DNA of 64,000 nt. It comes from Carallia brachiata (Eukaryota > Streptophyta > Magnoliopsida > Malpighiales > Rhizophoraceae). Shown here piece after piece: positions 47,365 through 59,632 of this stretch. How positions within the stretch are numbered: the stretch's first letter is position 1; the number at the start of each line of letters is the position of its first letter. The stretch is taken from the NCBI GenBank assembly GCA_021464245.1, contig JADCRB010000043.1, positions 145,668 through 209,667 on the forward strand, in the 5' to 3' direction. Under the pieces are notes generated by a model. That model saw only the letters and a list, made by a program, of their open reading frames with translations, was not told where the DNA came from and searched no databases. A program made the position numbers and the translations under genes.

Positions 47365-48542
47365 GAAAATACTGTAACATAAGCAATTACTCAGCTTAGG
47401 TAAGTTCTACTTCCTCTAGTCTACTGTTGCTAGCAACAACACCCTGCTTTTGATAACCGAAAGATGATCTTGTGACCATCTCTATGGCAAGAATCTGTAA
47501 ACCTGCCAAGCAATCAATATCAGCCTGATTCCCCTCTGCTGCCCGGAGAACAATTACTCCGAGGAAACCCTATCATATATTTGAAACCAAAGTAGCGAAA
47601 ATTATTCCTTATGCTGTTGAATAGAACTTATACTTTTTTCCGTACATTTTGCAGGTGATTTGAGAAGGTGAAGGACAACGCGGACCTTTGTCTTTGGGTC
47701 ATGTAAAGGACACAATTAGATGGTGTTTTCAAATAATTAAACACAGTCTAATTGTCATTGATAGATTGTCAATAGATATTTGTACGTCTAGCAGTGCTTT
47801 CGGGGTACTGCTGCTCCAAGGTGTGCAGAGCCACGAAATGTGTGCATTTTTTACCGTTCAAAAATGTGTTAGAACTTTGATGTACCAAAATTAGGATGAG
47901 GTTGGACATATTCTTAGAGAATTGAGATTGTCATAATCTGGGTCTCCTTGTTCCACTATATGTCGTCTTGTATGAGTTGATGAGGAACCATATAGCTATG
48001 ATCGAGGTTTCACGGAGTTCTTCCTTTTGCTGGAGTTTTTTCCAGCTTTGGCCCCCCAAAATTATGTACTATGTTACATAAATGAAGGGAATTTAGACTA
48101 CCAATACTGCAGTAGGATGAGCGTTGAGAAATGCCTGAGGCCAAGTTCCAGAGTAATTGACCATGTAAGCATACTGCTGAGCTGACCACACTTTGTGCAT
48201 TATTATTACTGTAATCCTGGCCTTTTGTCAGTCCCAATCCAGTAATGCTCAATCTTCTGAACTCACACCCAACGAGCCGACTGTTCTTTGGAGCATAGGT
48301 TAATAACTGGCCTGGGTCTGGTCCAACCTGTGGGCAGGGGCTGTAGACTGGACCAATTCTTAACAACGAACGGGAGAACAATATCAGTTCATCCAGTCTG
48401 AAGTCGGATTATTCTTGGATCCTTGAGATGAAGAAATAACAAAGGCTCTACATGGCAAACAAATGCTTCCTACATTGCACTTCCACAAAAATATGGTCTC
48501 AAATTGCTTGCAAAAGAATGATTATATGCATGTTGGGATAAC

Positions 48543-48844
48543 TAATGTTTAAGACCTAAATGTTTAAGTTTTTTTTTTATTTAAGGTCTAAGCCTTTTAA
48601 ATTTTCTATTTAAGGCCTATATCTTTATTTTTTGTTCTATTTAAGTCCTTTTGTTATAATTTACCGTTAACTTTTCCATTAAACTAAACGGACACAGTGC
48701 AAAATTAACGAAAAAATTGACGGTTTGGTTATAAAAGGACTTGAATAGAATAAAAAATAAAAGTAGAAGCCTTAAATAGAAAACTAAAAAAGTTTAACCC
48801 TCAAATAGAAAAAAAAACTTAAAGATTTAGGCCTTAAACATTGA
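48543..48844. mobile_element. Foldback MITE, 302 bp
   Basis: It begins TAATGTTTAAGACCTAAAT and ends ATTTAGGCCTTAAACATTG, and the two halves pair over about 125 bp per arm. Internal landmarks are 'ctatttaagtccttttgtta' against 'ataaaaggacttgaatag'. Imperfect pairing shows age. No coding content and no certain target duplication. Confidence 0.85.
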
Positions 48845-50357
48845 TTGTGCCTGTGCATGCTTCCTCAGCGGTTTAATGTAACAGTCCTTATTCATGGTAT
48901 GCAGTAAAAAGATGCAATCTTTTCTATTGGGTGTATGGGATACTATCTTACTTATCTATTTTCCTTTACCAGAACGATTATCTTGAAAACCAAGGACTGG
49001 TTTTCTTCTGCCCTTGGTCTTTTGTTTTCCTCATCATTTTCTTTCGTATTTTGGAACAGAACTTTTCTCTATAATTTCGGTCGAATCATTAAAAGGAGGC
49101 CCAATTAATTACGTTGCAGGGCTATCCAGTTTCCTCTATTTCAGTGCTTGTCCACATGCGTAAAGTCCAGTGCCGAGAAATGGTGGGGAGGCCGAATCAC
49201 GTTGCGCGGAGGTAGGCATTAGCACGGGGGATGAGCCTCCCACCACCCTAGGTAGAGCCCCTATTTAGGCCACACTCTGCTTCTTTTTATATGCCCAAGT
49301 ATGGACTTTCAATCAGTCTGTTAACCAAAAAAAAAAAAAAAAAGAAAAGAAAATGATAATCTACTAATTCTAGTCTCATATCAACATGAAAGAAATGATG
49401 TTACTCAACTGGTTATCGAGCAGTGTGTTCAAGTGAGAGGTGACAGTTTGAATATCATTAGTCATCCTCTTTTATGTGTATTATTCTCTAAAAAAAAAAA
49501 AAAAAAAAAGAGCAAATGAACATATCTCATACGAACAGAAAAAGAAAAGGGTGTAATTTGTGGGTGACGGTTGGGATGGGAGCAGATAAGAAATGCCCCT
49601 GAACACTATTCAGAATCGAGTCTCACGTTCACGCCCACATGCAAAACCTTGATGATAGTGGCCGAGAGCTAGTGGATAGAGGATTGATATGGTTGTAATA
49701 CTCATGTTTTTCACGACGGAAACTAAGCCGCCGATTGGCTAGCTAGTTAATTACGGCCTTACATTACTATTGGGCTCGCACGAGTTGTCACGGCCTCCGT
49801 AGGGAGTGCGTCAGTCACTTGATTAAGATACGGTGAGGATGCAATGGTCTCAGTGTATCTTAGCTTTAATTTAACTTAATACTATTAATTTATTAATTGA
49901 ATAATATTATACAATAATAATAAGAAGTATATCTATAAAATATAAATCACACGTCGTTATATATTAATAAAAAAAATAATCTAAACAATTAAGTTCTATT
50001 TAAATAATAATTAAAAATTAAATTTAAATTAACTTTAACAGTGTAGTGCTCGTTTGTCCCAATTTTCCTTTACCTTGTTGGGTGTAGTACCTTCCTTAGG
50101 ATTCCCCCCAAAAAAAAGATTGCCTCTCTCTCTCTCTCTCTCTCTAAGGCATGATTTTTTTCTTTTTTCCTTTTGACTATAAATGTCCATGCTTTATGAT
50201 CAGTTATAACATAACACTCACGCTTTTTTTTTTTTTTTGGGCTGCTATCAATCCGAAATATTTAATTTTGTTTCCCCTTCTAATAGAGAAAGGAAAAAAA
50301 GAATGTAGATTGGGTTATATATCCGTTGCTTTATATGATTTTCGTCAAGTGGACTAA

Positions 50358-51085
50358 GGAGGTGTTTGGGTTAGATTTTGAAGGAGTACATTTGCGTTTC
50401 ATTTTTAAAAAGTAGGAAGATAAGTGTTTGGTAAATTTTTTTGTATTACTGTTTGATTCTGCTTATTTCTTTATTTGACTTCCTAATAGCATAATAGCAG
50501 TTGATTGAAAAACAGTTTCAAGCTATTTTTTAGTGTTTTTTGAATTACTTTTTACATTTTAATATTAATAATAATTTATATGGAGTAAATTACCCTTAAA
50601 GATTATTTATTTTTACTATTATTTTTTTACTTGACACATGCATTAGATATGTTAATTTATTTTATTAGTATTTATATAATTTCAATAATTTTTTTCAAGT
50701 ATTTTTAAATATTTTTTTTTTCACTTCAATTTTTTTTAATATGGATATTTATAAAAAAAATTTCAAACATAATAATTTTTATCATTTAATAAAATTTAAT
50801 ATTTTTTAAAAAATTTAAAAATTAAGTAAGATAATTCTCAATATTATTTATAAAATATCAATCTAAAATATAAAAATAAAAATTTTAATATAATATATCT
50901 ATATAAATTATATGTGTAAATTAGACATTTCATTATTCAACAGTAACAGCAAGTATAAAATTAACTAAATACTTTATTAATTTTATCAGCAATCACCAAC
51001 AGCAAGCAGGAATCAACAATCAACAGCAGCAATCAGTAATAGCAATCAGCAATAGCAACATTCAACAGTTAACCCAAACAGACCC
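50358..51085. mobile_element. Tourist-like (PIF/Harbinger) MITE, about 728 bp
   Basis: The ends are GGAGGTGTTTGGGTTAG and the complement of TTAACCCAAACAGACCC (GGGTCTGTTTGGGTTAA). TAA stands immediately outside both ends (50355-50357 and 51086-51088), the 3-bp TTA/TAA duplication expected of PIF/Harbinger elements. The interior is AT-rich, with CAGCAA/CAATCAGCAAT repeats near the right end (50940-51065). No transposase. Confidence 0.75.
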
Positions 51086-51799
51086 TAAATACTTATGTGT
51101 TCCCAAAAACTACCCAATGCATGCTAATTTCATTCGTTTTAGTGGGATGGAGGAAAATTGTAAAATCTTCTAGGAATCTTACACTTTTAAATAAAAAGAT
51201 TACCTAATTGATTATGATAGAACCGAGATTCAATTCTGTTGGATTCATGGTAAATTCTTTTCACCAGTAGCCAAATATGTATACCATGTCAATTAAGGTG
51301 TAATAGTATTACAAGTTACAACCTTTTAAATCGCTACGAAAGTTTAGGGGTTCTATTTTGACTCAAACAAAATGATTCACTCCAAAGGGATAAGGGGGCA
51401 ACCAGTTGCCCCAACAAACCACCTCTGTTTCTTCTTCTTCTTCTTCTTCTTGTTTTTTTTTTCAATAATTTGTTTCCCAGAACAGGTTGCAGCCCTCCCC
51501 AACCCTATAATTTCTCTTTTCTTATTAAATGATATAAGCATATATGTAGTATCTCTTTTGAAAACAAAATAATAAAATGAAATTTGATTGTATGATGAAT
51601 TATGGACTTTTATAAAATGTAAATATAAACGTCAAAAAGAATTCAGAATCAATCATTTTAAAAATGAAATTTAATCTTCTAAATATGATAATGCATTAAT
51701 GTACAAAAAGGAAATCCAGTTTGAGTATATATATTGAAAAAATGAAATTAATTTTCTCCAAATCACTTAATGGCATGTAGACTCACATTATTTTTTTGT

Positions 51800-52900
51800 T
51801 TGAGTGCATACTATATAAATTTTTAAAAATATGTACTATAAATTTGAGTATAAGTAAACTTAAATTTTTAATTTTGAGCATAAAATTACTTATTTTTAAA
51901 ATAATGTACAAATATTCAAAATTTGAGTATGAGAAAACTCAAATTTTAAGTTTCAAGTATAAGCTACTCAAATTGTTATAATTAAATACAAATATTTTAA
52001 TTTTGAGTATAAGTATAATTGTACTTAAATTTTTAGTTTTAAGTACTTAGCTATCCAAATTTTTAAAATTAAGTACAAATACATCAAATTTGAGTACGAG
52101 AAAACACAAATTTTGAGTTTCAAGTATAAGTTACTCAAATTGTTACAATTAACTTTAAATTTGAATATAAGTACAATTGTACTTAAATTTTTAGTTTCGA
52201 GTACATAACTATTCAACTTTTACAATTAAGTACAAATACTCCAAATTTAAGTACGAGAAGACTCAAATTTTGAGTTTTGAGTATAAGTTACTCAAATTGT
52301 TAGAATTAAGTATAAATACTTTAAATTTGAGTATAAGTGAAATTATACTTAAATTAATTTTGAACATCTAACTAATTAAATTTTTAAAATTAAGTACAAA
52401 TACTCTAAATTTGAGTACAAGGAGATTTAAATTTTGAATTTTAAGTACAAGCTACTCAATTTGTTAGAAATAAGTATAAGTATTTTAAATTTGACGATAA
52501 GTACAATTGTACCTAAATGTTTAGTTTTGAATACGTAACTACTCAAATTTTAAAAATTAAGTACATATACTCCAAATTTGAATACGAGAAGACTTCAATT
52601 TTGAGTTTTAAGTACAAGCAATTCAAATTCTTAAAATTAAGTACAAATACTTTAAATTTGAGTATAAATATAATTGTACTTAAATTTTTAGTTTTGAGTC
52701 TCTCTACTCAAAATTTTTAAAATTAAATATAAATAATTTGAGTACCAGCTGACTCAAATTTTAAGTAACCAAATATATTTTATTTTTGAAATAAAATACA
52801 TATGTTCCTAATTTGAGTATAATATGATTCAAGTTATTTAGTTTTAAATACTCACCTACTCGAAGTTTTAGAATTAAGTGCAAATGCTTGAAATTAGAGT
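51800..52900. repeat. AT-rich satellite array, about 158-167 bp period
   Basis: The phrase GTACTTAAATTTTTAGTTT and close variants recurs at 52021, 52179, 52345, 52509 and 52676. Between them 'aattaagtacaaatac', 'aaatttgagtacgag' and 'actcaaattttgagtttt' recur in fixed order. Each unit looks built from about four 40-bp sub-units with the same 'AGTAY..ACTCAAATTT' plan, half of them inverted. The outer copies are more diverged. No promoter or RNA gene is evident. Confidence 0.85.
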
Positions 52901-55742
52901 ACCTATTTGACTGGATTTTTTTTTTTCGAGTACCTATGTGCACAATGTTTTGATATGGGGCATTGTTTCAAATTCCCTTTACCTCGGTAATAACGAATAT
53001 TATTAACCAATAATTGAACATCTCTATTATCCTAACAAATGTAAAATAAGAATGTTTTCCACAGGTAATACTGACATGCGATTTTCATAAATCCATAACG
53101 TTTTGCTGTATTTTTCAATTGTTCAATATATTTCAGAATTGTTGTGTCGTGAAGCAAATTAAGCTCGCTTGCAATTCACTATTGTATGATTCCAAGTCGA
53201 TCAATGTCATATGTTCCGAAGTGTATTATCCTCGCTTCCAGATTTTCTCTAGCATTTTTGAATCTTTTGGTACCAAAATGTTTTCTGTATTAGTACAGTA
53301 AGAGCAAAAACGTGATTATTGGCACTTCCTTTGCCCTCTTAATGGCTGTACCCATCTAACAACAGGATTGGCCAGTAGAATCCACCATTAGGAGAGAATT
53401 GGATTTCGAAGAGTGGGACGCTGTAGGTTTAAAGAGCGATCTGATTGGATTTCAAAAGGATGAAAGAAAGGGGTTACGGTGTATTAGGAAAGAATTTTAT
53501 TTGGATAAAAATAAATAATTGGGTTTTCAGCTAAAAGGTAGTCTCTTACTTATTAACCTCCACAATAGGTAGGAGGTAATTTAGAAGATGAGTAAATTAT
53601 ACTCACATGTTTTAAAATATAAATAGCAAACACCGAAAGTTTAATTCATTCATAGGAAGATTTTGTTTCCATGGATAAATTCAAAAAAATATCAGAAAAA
53701 AGTTTTGGATTTCACGATAATGTTTTCAAAATAATAACAAAGTAATATAAACTGTTGAATAACAAAATCTATTCAAAAAAGAACTGTCAGATCCGTTAAA
53801 TGAGATTACGTTGGTATTTATGCGTAGTTATGTATTATTGCTCAAAAAGATATTACATCGCTTGAGACAAAAATTTGATTTTTTTTTTCTTTTTTAGCTC
53901 TAGAGCTTGATAGGAGGAGTTTTGGTGGCTTATCTTATCTGCTTATGTAAACAAGGATTCGAATTGTAAGGGAATATGTACCTATCGTAGGTTTGCCATC
54001 ACTTCACATTATTAATTAACTAACTAATACCTATAAAATATATGTAAGGTAGGAGTAGAAACATTTTCTTTTGTTTTGACTAAAATTTTAAATTGGTGTC
54101 TAACGTTTGTACTAAAGTTTAATTATAAATACAACGTTTTTTTTTGGGCAAAATCGGTCCCAATGTTTTGGCTAAAGTCTAATTAAGGATACAACGGTTT
54201 TTTTTGGATAAAATCGGCCCCCAACGTTTTCACTATGAAATAATTCAGTATTTTTTATTATCTAATTGTCTAATTTACTAAGAAGTATATCATTTATTAG
54301 ATCACCTCTTTGTATCATATTTTTAATAACATTGTATCCTATAAGGAAGTGGTGTAATAGATAATGCATTTTTTAGTAAATTAGATAATCAGATAATATA
54401 AAAGTACTGAATTATTTTACAGTAAAAACGTTAGGGGATTGATTTTATCAAAAAAAAAAAAAACGCTGTACCCTTAATTAGACTTTAGCTAAAATGTTGG
54501 GGACCGATTTTATCAAAAAAATGTTGTATCTATAATTCAACTTTGACTTAAACATCAGGTACTAATTTAAAATTTTGACCTTTTTTTTTCGATCAAGGTA
54601 GGAGTAGAATGGATATATGTATCTGCCCACAATGATAGGCGATACACACAAGAAGTCACCAACTCAAATCAGATGTGATAGTTGCAACCAAATTCGTTGT
54701 CTCTGTTTTTTTTTTTATCAATCTCCAGCTCTCGCTCTCGTCAATTTTTAGCCTATAATATGAATCATAAAAGTCAAATTGTGCTTACCTAATGTTGATG
54801 AAGCTGTCATCATACCGCCAATAAAAATATAAATACGAACGAGTTATATCTAAACATGTAAAATAGCTAGGTTTTGTCGTGGGATAGGACCCATTTTCGT
54901 GTTGTGCCATGTTATAATTAAATATTTGGATAATTAGCTGGATATGAACTTAGAAACCATGGGTAGTGTCGTACCTCAGCCGAATCTCTTATATGTGCTG
55001 TGCCTTAATTGGCTCCTTGAGGGTCGTAAAAAATCCGAGGACCAAACTGAGAAGAATACGAATACATGAACGCGTGAAAAATAAACGTGGGGCAGCCATA
55101 GAATTGTTAACCGATAGAAATGTGTAATTAAAAGATTGTTATTTATAATAAAAAATTAATAAAATTATTAATATTATATTATTTTTTTATTAATTTTTGT
55201 TGTAAATAACAACTATTTGATTACACAATTTTATCAGACGATTGTTTTGTGATTATTTTACGTCTATTTTTCCACACGTATCTCTATATTTTCCTGATTG
55301 AGAAAAATCGATTTGTGCCTTGGCTCAACGCATTTTACATGTCTTAGTTGTATGCATGTTGCCGCAAGGGACTAAAAATTTCTTCCATAGATAACATCTT
55401 ATACACATTCAAATTTCTTGGGCTACACATTATAGCTTCACATATAATTAAAACAAATAGTTAGGTAGGAGGCCTACTTCTTAGAAACATGACAATTTCT
55501 ATGCAAGACTGACCATGAGATCGAAGCAAGGATACGGGCCAGCTTGATCCAAACAAGAAGGAAAGATCACAAAATTTGGACAAGAACTTGGAAAATGATG
55601 AAAAATACTGTATATAGGTGATGGATTCTGAATTCCTCCCATAGGAGTCAAGGAGCATCCATGTCTGCATGGCCGAAACTTTTGTTCTTTTTGGGTCAAT
55701 TAACTGAGAAGACTCTGTGGGGACGATTTGTTAAGACTTTTT
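52901..55742. other. Spacer right of the satellite array
   Basis: AT-rich, no gene supported. It contains the foldback element at 54077-54585. 53330-53480 is slightly GC-richer but has no long open frame with a domain. The right edge holds the 3' flank of the BAHD gene. Confidence 0.55.
54077..54585. mobile_element. Foldback MITE, about 510 bp
   Basis: The left arm (54077-54285) and right arm (54388-54585) are complementary over about 190 bp. Examples are 'gctaaagtctaattaaggat' against 'cccttaattagactttagct', and 'agataatcagataat' against 'attatctaattgtct'. The arms contain internal near-repeats of 'aaaatcggtccc(c)aa'. No ORF. Confidence 0.85.
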
Positions 55743-57091
55743 TCAGTCCAGGGAGTAGCAAATTTGCTTGAAAGATGGCAAGTTGTCATGGAGGAGGGGC
55801 ACAAAAGCATCTATGCTCCCATCCCCTATGAAGGATGGTAGAAGAAACAGCATTCCTTCTGTGGAAAATAAGATGGCATGAATACGTAAGGACTCCCTCC
55901 CCTAAATCCAAGTCATAAAATGGGAACCTCAGCCAGCTATCCACCTCCAAATTGGGGCACAGAACAGACTTGTTCATGACGGCGGTGGGCACCAGGTCTT
56001 CCTCCGGGTCCTTGTGGGTGGCGAAGTCGATGAATGACCTGAAATAATTGTTGTTCACCTTGGCAATGGCATTGAATGAGCCTTGCTGCGTAAGGCAGTG
56101 GCTCCCGCAATAGGTCCTTGACCTTTGCACTAGGGAATGCCCACAGCACCAAGTTGCCAAAGTACTCATTGGCAACTCTAGGGTTCAGCCGGCTCCGGCC
56201 GTCCACGGAGATTCGAATGCATGTCGTTTCGAGTCCACCAAGCCCACGAGCCTTCGTTATCGTTCTCCATAGGTGAGCCAGCAAGCTTTCGAAAGTGCTA
56301 CAAGTATTGTTGTTGTTGTCAATGCTCATGGTTCCATATGACTGAGAAGCCTTGGCCTTGAGCTTGGAGAGAAAGTCCAAGGTGAAATGGACCTTGTGGA
56401 CTACAATATCATCCACAAAGTGATCATGCTGCTGATTATAATTAGGACAATCCTTGATGAGATCCTTGCTCTTGAATTCAATTCCTTTGTGCTCAAACTC
56501 AAAACAAGGTGGTTTTCTAGGATTGAAAATCGTGCGGTCGTGAAGAGGCAGCGGGTTCATGTCAAGTCCCCGGCAAGCTTTGCCCCAAGCAACTAAGAAG
56601 TCGCTCGTGGAATGCCCGTCAGCGACATGGTGGTGAGCCGTGAACCCCACCACCAATGAGCCACAAGTGAACCTTGTGAGCTGCACTTGCACCAACTCCT
56701 CCACACCGTTCAAGCTTGGGTGGAGGCTGAGGCTTATTGGGGATGGCCTGAAGGGCATGATTTGGTCAAGCCTGCCATCAACAGATGCCTCAACAAGCTT
56801 GACGCCTTTGTCATTGAGAAAAATGACAGGATCACCTTTCTCATTTTCACCAAGCCTGCCGGCCCACTCCCTGTATTCCGATAATGCCCTTTGAAGACCA
56901 TGCTGAATGGTTGCATTTGGAGGTGTTGGTGGGCGATAGGCGTAAATGACTGCCATGTGGACGTCATAAGTCACCTTGTCGAATACACTGAGAGGGATGT
57001 ACTCAAATAATGTTGTTGGGGTATTTCCATTGTTGTCAGTGCCTTCATTGATTGGCTTGATAACTTTAGTGCTCTCTATTTTCACCTTCAT
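55743..57091 (-). CDS. BAHD acyltransferase, putrescine/agmatine hydroxycinnamoyltransferase-like; 3' end frameshifted
   Basis: Single exon on the minus strand from ATG 57091. [32 protein letters not shown] and REWAGRLG are typical of hydroxycinnamoyl-CoA:putrescine/agmatine transferases. The catalytic HxxxD motif is HHVAD (His154, Asp158). [10 protein letters not shown] is the conserved middle region. About 337 codons are intact. Then three breaks follow: near 56070-56078 (about two bases missing; frame moves to [17 protein letters not shown]), near 55894-55901 (G run; leads to [11 protein letters not shown]) and near 55860-55866 (leads to [17 protein letters not shown]). The last frame ends at TGA 55745-55743. 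The structural DFGWG motif appears as DLDLGEG. Members acylate polyamines in the cytosol with coumaroyl- or feruloyl-CoA. It is either a recent pseudogene or affected by sequence error. Confidence 0.85.
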
Positions 57092-57204
57092 TGTTAGGAG
57101 GATTTAAGGATTCAATTGAAGATACAGACAGAAAGACAAAGGAAAGGAGATGATAAGAAAGAATTTATTTTGATGAGTTCATAGGAGGCACGAACGTCTC
57201 CATA

Positions 57205-57212
57205 TATTTATA
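57205..57212 (-). promoter_or_regulatory. TATA box of the BAHD gene
   Basis: On the minus strand this reads TATAAATA within GATATAAATATATGG, about 115 bp upstream of the ATG at 57091, a usual distance for a plant gene with a short leader. Confidence 0.6.
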
Positions 57213-57872
57213 TCGTGAGAGCTAACATATAGTTTGGTTTCGTTTGGTTTGGTGAAGATTTTCTGAGGTTCCCTGAATAAACGAGTACTAGGTTTCACCT
57301 GTCACAAAAAAGGTTACTTTCAGCCAAAAAAAAAAAAAAAAAAAAAGGATTTGTCTGCTTCTGTTTTCTTCCCAAGAAACGTTGTTTAGAATCTTAATCC
57401 CATGACCAGGACTTTTTCTTTCATAAAAAAAAAAAGAGTATAGTCTAATTAGCTCAAATGTAGAAAACTATGCATATTTTTTTTCTTGAACGATAATGAT
57501 AATATTATTTATAACATCCTCTTAAAATAAGGATACTCTTCTAAAATTCAAACCCACTGCTAAGACAAAAAGCATAATGCTAGCACAAAAAATCAGCTGC
57601 AAATAAAAAAAACTGCTAACCCACTAGACAAACCAGAAGATGCCCAACAAATTAATAAACCCCACTCTCCATCAATGCTATTATTAATAGAAAAAAAAAA
57701 AAAATCTCCCTAGCACTTCAACGTGGGAGACATGAGTAATAAATCCACAAAACCATCCTCCCAGCACCACCTTTCCTAAACTCATACCATCGTCCCTTTC
57801 AAATTGACCATCTACCTAATCCCATCAGCTGAATTCATACAGAGCCACACCAAACTTCGGCTATTCCAGCAA

Positions 57873-58155
57873 ACCAAAAGGCGCCAGACATTTATGATCC
57901 TGTAGAATGTAGGTCTGATTCAATACTATCAACTCTTTCCAAAAGAAAACTATTCACATAAAAAAAAAGTTAATGATTTCACTTAAATAGTTTTAAAAAA
58001 TTATAACTCCTATGACTGTGCTTAGCCAACACACCAAAAGATCCCAGGCAATTATGATCCCGTAGAATATTAACCCTTTTTAAAAGAAAACTACCCATAT
58101 TAAAAAAAGAGAAAAAGATTGGTAACTTTAATTAAATAATTTTAAAGTAGTTATA
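57873..58155. repeat. Tandem duplication, 160-bp period, two copies
   Basis: Copy 1 starts at 57873 (ACCAAAAGGCGCCAGACA) and copy 2 at 58033 (ACCAAAAGATCCCAGGCA). Both continue with 'atgatcc(t/c)gtagaat', 'aaaagaaaact' and 'taattttaaa'-like sequence. Confidence 0.8.
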
Positions 58156-58688
58156 ACATAATATAAGTTATTGAAAAATTGAATTTAAAAAAAAAAAGAT
58201 AAATTATTAAATACTGTTATTGGGATTATGTAATTATTTTAAAATTACCTAAATGAAACTACCTAATATTACTCATAAAAAATGTTTATTATTTTTACTT
58301 ATTATTTTTACTTATGAGTATAATTCATTTATAATCTCACACAATGTAAACCTATTTTATTTTTTTCATTTTAAGTAAATCTTATTTATAATGTGTTATA
58401 TAAAATTATGATTGAATAATACTCATATATAAAGTGCGTTAAATTATAAATATAAAACAAAATTTAATGTAAAACTACGAGTACAATTGTTTTTGCCAAT
58501 GAGTTGTACTTTAGTTGGTACTGAAATCGTTTTTAAGTTGAAAGTCTTGAATTCAACTCTTAATAGTAGTGTTTTGGTTCACATAATTGAAGATTGGTCA
58601 GCGAAAATACTAGGAATACTGGATCATTAATGGAATAAATTGTGGCAAAAACTTTCCAAATTAGACGAACAGCATAACTAGATAAAAT

Positions 58689-58710
58689 ACACACACACAC
58701 ACACACACAC
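58689..58710. repeat. (AC)n microsatellite
   Basis: About 11 AC units. Confidence 0.95.
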
Positions 58711-59632
58711 ATCAACTTAGAATTTTATTTTAAAAAGGACAAGAAAAAAAAAAAAAACATGTATATGATTCATCAACTTTTTTCTTTGGTATACATGACT
58801 CAATATATATGCTGTGAGTTCCTTAGATAAATTTACAAAATTTGTTAGCAATATCTGTTAAATATAACGGAATTAGAATATAGAAAGATACCCATATAAC
58901 TTAGTTTATATTCTGATACGTACTTATATATGTGGAGCAAATGGCAGTTGACTATAAAATTTTTATAGAAAAAATATTAGTTTGCTGAATTTAGTATTTC
59001 AAATGAAATAAGATTTAATAATTTTTGTAACAAAATTGATCATATTTACAATATAAAAATTTCAAATTTTAATTTCTGTTAAAAAAATTATTTATTTTAT
59101 CGTAAAAATTATTAATTTTGTGATATTCTACCAATTAAGATATTAAAATTTTATAGATATATTGGTGATCTATTTTTATATAATGCGGTCGTTAAGTAAT
59201 TCTGTCGAACAATTTCCCTCTTCTGCTGGGTCTTGCCATTTTTACACTCATATATATCGTTTTTTTTGTTGTTACTAGACCTGTCCACAAACCGTTACCA
59301 CTTTACGTAATTTGTAATACGTAGAAGACACGTATTTAATTTAACGGTTTATTTATTTACTTTTTAAATTTAATATGTTTTTGATGATTTAATTATATAA
59401 ATCTTTACATGTCAACTTTATACTTATTACTATATATGCAAGTAAGCTTTTCCATGTTAAATATGATGGAATTAGAATATATATAGATATCCAAATACTT
59501 AAATTATACTATGATACTGTAAGTATATATCTGAAGCAAATAGCAGTTGACTATGATATTTTATATACAGCGTCGGTCGTCGTCAAGTAATTCTAACAAA
59601 CAAATTCCCTCTCCTACTGGGTCTTGAATGTA

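Larger units (their letters stand above)
47378..51799. other. Spacer downstream of MRS2-11, left part
   Basis: The first several hundred bases are probably MRS2-11 3' UTR, as GC stays moderate to about 48400. A foldback element (48543) and a Tourist-like MITE (50358) follow. 49100-49330 and 49560-49850 are GC-richer patches of unknown origin. A (CT)n run is at 50128-50146. No gene is supported. Confidence 0.55.
57213..59632. other. BAHD upstream spacer
   Basis: AT-rich with A runs (57330-57350). 57480-57870 is GC-richer, C/A-biased on this strand and repeat-like, but could not be classified. A tandem duplication (57873) and a CA microsatellite (58689) are listed separately. 58200-59630 shows no gene. 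Confidence 0.5.

Noticed and set aside
48115..48190. Possible C/D-box snoRNA (GATGAG ... CTGA)
   Set aside because: The C box does not fit RUGAUGA and no terminal stem is visible.
48010..48381. 123-codon minus-strand open frame
   Set aside because: Lies in the probable MRS2-11 3' UTR; composition and lack of any motif argue for chance.
51800..52900. CRISPR-like array
   Set aside because: Units are contiguous and diverged, with no unique spacers, and the host is a plant.
51796..52943. Several 60-67 codon frames in the satellite
   Set aside because: Lys/Leu/Ile/Phe-rich readings of an AT repeat, not proteins.
55937..57091. BAHD protein ending at 55937 as written
   Set aside because: The last 45 or so residues of that frame are unrelated to the family; the conserved sequence continues in other frames to 55743.
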